Source: Clostridia bacterium
GTDB taxonomy: Bacteria > Bacillota > Clostridia > Oscillospirales > CAG-272
Reading direction: 5' to 3'
DNA length: 64,000 nt
Assembly (NCBI GenBank): GCA_017520505.1
Contig: JAFXFN010000001.1
Location: 39,793-103,792 of the forward strand
Shown here: one piece after another, positions 62,701 through 64,000 of the stretch
Numbering within the stretch: the first letter of the stretch is position 1
Layout: every line of letters starts with the position of its first letter
Notes under the pieces: generated by a model
Databases searched by the model: none
The model's input: the letters and a program-made list of their open reading frames with translations, nothing else
What the model was told of the DNA's origin: nothing
Program-made: the position numbers and the translations under genes

Positions 62701-63836
62701 TTTCAGCCCTCGGCGGTATCGAGGTAGGTGTAATTCAGGAGGATGAAAGCCATTCGCTTCTTGAATGTGCAACGAGCCTTGTAGACAACGAAAAGATAAA
62801 GCTTATCGTTTACACTGGCGCAAAGACAAAGCAGGCACAGGAGGACTACATTTCGCTCCACAGAACGGCACTTCTTGCAGGTGTTGCTTGTATCACATCG
62901 CTTGACACGGCAAATGCACTTGCTGACATCGTTGCATCCCGTTTCAACCTCCACAACACGGAGCTTGTTGACATCAACAATATGAGAACAGAGCGCAAGA
63001 AGCTCGCATTCACAAAAATGCAGGCTTGCGGTAATGACTATCTGTTCTTCGACAATACAAAGGGCGAGATAACCTGCCCCGAATCACTCACGCTCTCCGT
63101 ATGCGACAGAAACTACGGTGTCGGCGCTGACGGTATCGTGCTTATCGAAAAGTCACGTATTGCAGATGCAAAGATACGCATCTTCAACAAGGACGGAAGC
63201 GAAGGCAAGATGGCAGGTAACAGCGTACGTTGTATCGCCAAGTATCTGTACGACAACGGAATCACCGATAAAGAGGAGCTTGACATTGAAACCGCAAGCG
63301 GTATAAAGCATCAGAAGCTTTACATTTACAGCGGTCTTGTTCGCTCGGTAAGCGGTGATATGGGTGAGGTGTCGCTGAAAGCGGCAGACGTTCCCACAAC
63401 GCTTGAGGGTGATGAAATAATCAACAAATCCGTCAAGGTCGGCGGTGAGGATTATAACATCACGTGCGTTTCCGTCGGAAATCCGCACTGCGTAATATTC
63501 TGCGACAGCGTTGACAAGGTGAACGTTGAAGCGGTCGGTTCGATGTTTGAAAACTGCGAATACTTCCCCGAACGTGTCAACACGGAATTTGTAAGAGTGG
63601 TCAATAAGAACACACTTAAGATGCGTGTCTGGGAAAGAGGAAACGGCGAAACACTTTCCTGCGGTACAGGCGCTTGTGCGGCGGCTGTTGCGGCTGTTGT
63701 AAACGGCTACTGCGAGGAGGGCGCTGACATTACAGTCAAGCTTCGCGGCGGCGACCTTATCGTAAATTACAAGGACGGCAAGGTAACGCTTACAGGCTCG
63801 GTTGAATCCGTATTCGACGGCACGATAATGATGTAA
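59796..63836 (+). CDS. carB: Carbamoyl-phosphate synthase large chain fused to a diaminopimelate-epimerase domain (CarB-DapF)
   Basis: 1346 residues in one frame. Residues 1-1060 are a full CarB: two ATP-grasp halves (FTLGGAGGGVAYN, and PSYVIGGQNMTIAY), oligomerisation region, and a C-terminal allosteric MGS-like domain ending ASRFNLHNTELVDINN. From about 1063 (MRTERKKLAFTKMQACGNDYL) a DapF domain follows to the end: GVGADGIVL, FNKDGSEGKMAGNSVRC, VGNPHCVIF, GETLSCGTGACAAAV. The second catalytic Cys is Cys1289, but the first, normally MCGN, is Ala1140. No stop or SD separates the parts. An ATG at 62982 might allow independent DapF translation, but its upstream GGAG is 18 nt away. Confidence 0.94.
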   Translation: MPKDLSIKKVLVIGSGPIVIGQAAEFDYAGAQACRVLKSEGVEAVLVNCNPATIMTDFSMANEIYLEPLNTETIKRIILKEKPDSLLAGLGGQTGLTIAMQLYKEGFLQKHNIRLIGTNAEAIIRAEDRQRFKDTMDEINQPCIPSDTTHDVEEAIEIANRIGYPVIVRPAFTLGGAGGGVAYNEEQLRTTAGTGLSMSPIHQILVEKYIFGYKEVEFEVMRDGAGNVITVCSMENVDPVGVHTGDSIVVAPALTLTDKEYTMLSTAALNIIAALKIEGGCNCQFALDPYSDDYFVIEVNPRVSRSSALASKATGYPIAKVTSKIALGYTLDEIQNDVTGITCACFEPTVDYVVLKMPKWPFDKFPYASRKLGTQMKATGEVMAIGDSFESALMKAVRGAELSLDTLHAPMLDDCEDIKKKLADIDDVRIFAVYEALRRGVSVDEINEITKIDKFFINKIKKLAEYENKIANNAVDFEMYKEGKRLGYTDKSIERISGNKCPDKLFPVYKTVDTCAGEFDAKTPYFYSVYGKACEARPKAETGREKIIVLGSGPIRIGQGIEFDYSSVHCAKTLRELGYEVIIINNNPETVSTDFDVSDRLYFEPLSPEDVMGVIEVEKPIGVVVAFGGQTAIKLVKFLSDSGIRILGTSAEGIDLAEDREKFDALLNSLDIKRPKGLGIMTMEEALDAAHTLKYPVLLRPSYVIGGQNMTIAYTDDDVRQYMELILSHDIENPVLVDKYMSGTELEVDVISDGEDVLIPGIMEHIERAGVHSGDSIAIYPPQNISDKLIHRIIECSTLLSKSLGTKGLVNIQYLTYEGELYVIEVNPRASRTIPYISKVTGIPMVDIASRVMLGAKLKDLGYESGLYKIPPYVAVKVPVFSFEKLSDVNSSLGPEMKSTGEVLGVGKNLTEALFKGMVSAGFRMDLGKGDGVYITVGDNDKFEIVKLAKKFADLGLNIYATKGTAKAISALGGIEVGVIQEDESHSLLECATSLVDNEKIKLIVYTGAKTKQAQEDYISLHRTALLAGVACITSLDTANALADIVASRFNLHNTELVDINNMRTERKKLAFTKMQACGNDYLFFDNTKGEITCPESLTLSVCDRNYGVGADGIVLIEKSRIADAKIRIFNKDGSEGKMAGNSVRCIAKYLYDNGITDKEELDIETASGIKHQKLYIYSGLVRSVSGDMGEVSLKAADVPTTLEGDEIINKSVKVGGEDYNITCVSVGNPHCVIFCDSVDKVNVEAVGSMFENCEYFPERVNTEFVRVVNKNTLKMRVWERGNGETLSCGTGACAAAVAAVVNGYCEEGADITVKLRGGDLIVNYKDGKVTLTGSVESVFDGTIMM

Positions 63837-63871
63837 TAAAAAATAAATCGACAGAGGATAAATGATATAAT

Positions 63872-63926
63872 CCCCTTAGAGTAGACACTTGAAAAAACAA
63901 AAAGTTTTCAAGATTACTTTAAGGGG
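63872..63926 (+). repeat. Long inverted repeat at the left end of an insertion sequence
   Basis: CCCCTTAGAGTA...CTTGAAAA pairs with TTTTCAAG...TACTTTAAGGGG around AAACAAAAAG. This hairpin covers the transposase leader and probably limits read-through into it. The element's terminal repeat likely begins at about 63863. Confidence 0.6.
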
Positions 63927-63935
63927 GTTGTTTTT

Positions 63936-64000
63936 ATGCCGAGAAAATCACGCAAGAACAAGAAATACAGTACAGAATTTAAGAGATCAGCAGTTGAAGC
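63936..64000 (+). CDS. IS3-family transposase OrfA, N-terminal fragment
   Basis: 21 complete codons, beginning MPRKSRKNKKYSTEFKRSAV. The KYSTEFKRSAV text is the usual start of the HTH_Tnp_1 domain in IS3-group OrfA proteins. SD AAGGGGG is 9 nt upstream. The gene continues beyond the window. Confidence 0.8.
   Translation, partial: MPRKSRKNKKYSTEFKRSAVE

Larger units (their letters stand above)
63863..64000 (+). mobile_element. IS3-family insertion sequence, left end (partial)
   Basis: A terminal segment TGATATAATCCCCTTAGAG and the start of an orfA-type transposase occur here; the rest lies outside the window. It is inserted 27 bp after the carB-dapF stop codon, so it may separate the operon from following genes. 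Confidence 0.65.

Noticed and set aside
62982..63836. Separate dapF gene starting at the internal ATG
   Set aside because: No stop codon ends CarB before it and the only GGAG is 18 nt upstream, so a fusion is the simpler reading; internal initiation cannot be fully excluded.

Overview
The window looks like a chromosomal segment of an anaerobic, low-to-mid GC Gram-positive bacterium, most likely an uncultured gut member of the Clostridia. The evidence is two T-box riboswitches, SpoIIIJ/Jag-type membrane-insertion genes, many lipoprotein signal peptides, a sortase-like NPETG anchor, an oxygen-independent class III ribonucleotide reductase with NrdR boxes, a split transketolase and a Re-citrate-synthase-type gene. 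I cannot name a genus. No rRNA, tRNA, prophage or CRISPR array was seen. The only insertion sequence is the left end of an IS3-type element at the right edge.

Layout. 1-3.2 kb (minus strand): a partial inositol-monophosphatase/HAD fusion and a lone trpB behind a tryptophan T-box with a small leader ORF. 3.2-6.8 kb: a small membrane protein, then the conserved block rpmH-rnpA-yidD-yidC-jag (minus strand), with neither dnaA nor mnmE beside it. 6.9-16.9 kb: a lipoprotein, a 57-bp tandem array, rarA, a secreted 5'-nucleotidase, catalase, split transketolase, a TraX-like protein and a YgiQ radical-SAM protein. 17-30.5 kb: nrdD with paired NrdR boxes, a shikimate-kinase-like gene, a GH36 galactosidase, two parvulin-like lipoproteins, an RNHCP protein, a MinD-like ATPase, an MgsA-like protein whose catalytic residues look altered, a threonine T-box and thrS. 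30.5-46.5 kb: a Re-citrate/isopropylmalate-synthase family gene broken by one in-frame TGA, an 8Fe ferredoxin, trmN6-rsmI-nagA, metG-tatD, a cell-wall glucosaminidase, an XRE regulator with an operator-like promoter region, and an envelope group (nagZ, CapD-like dehydratase, VanZ, PIG-L). 46.6-64 kb (plus strand): mnmE, an aromatic block tyrA-aroB-aroA-aroC, then the arginine operon argG-argC-argJ-argB-argD-argF-carA-carB.

Most unusual points. (1) The arginine-operon carbamoyl-phosphate synthetase: CarA has lost the whole glutaminase triad (Cys, His and Glu replaced by Gly, Ile and Gln), and CarB is fused in frame to a diaminopimelate-epimerase domain that itself lacks the first catalytic Cys. 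This suggests an ammonia-using enzyme with an added domain. (2) A structured element of about 198 bp occurs twice, each time in the sense direction a few bases after a stop codon, with complementary ends and a following U-run. (3) A second structured family with at least five members keeps one architecture (small 5' hairpin, bulged stem, variable apical hairpin) while the paired arms change together. (4) A single TGA interrupts the citrate-synthase-type gene at a position normally occupied by Gly. These four deserve a second look first.

The metabolic genes fit together as biosynthesis of aromatic amino acids, arginine and deoxynucleotides, alongside tRNA charging, cell-wall turnover and surface-sugar synthesis.
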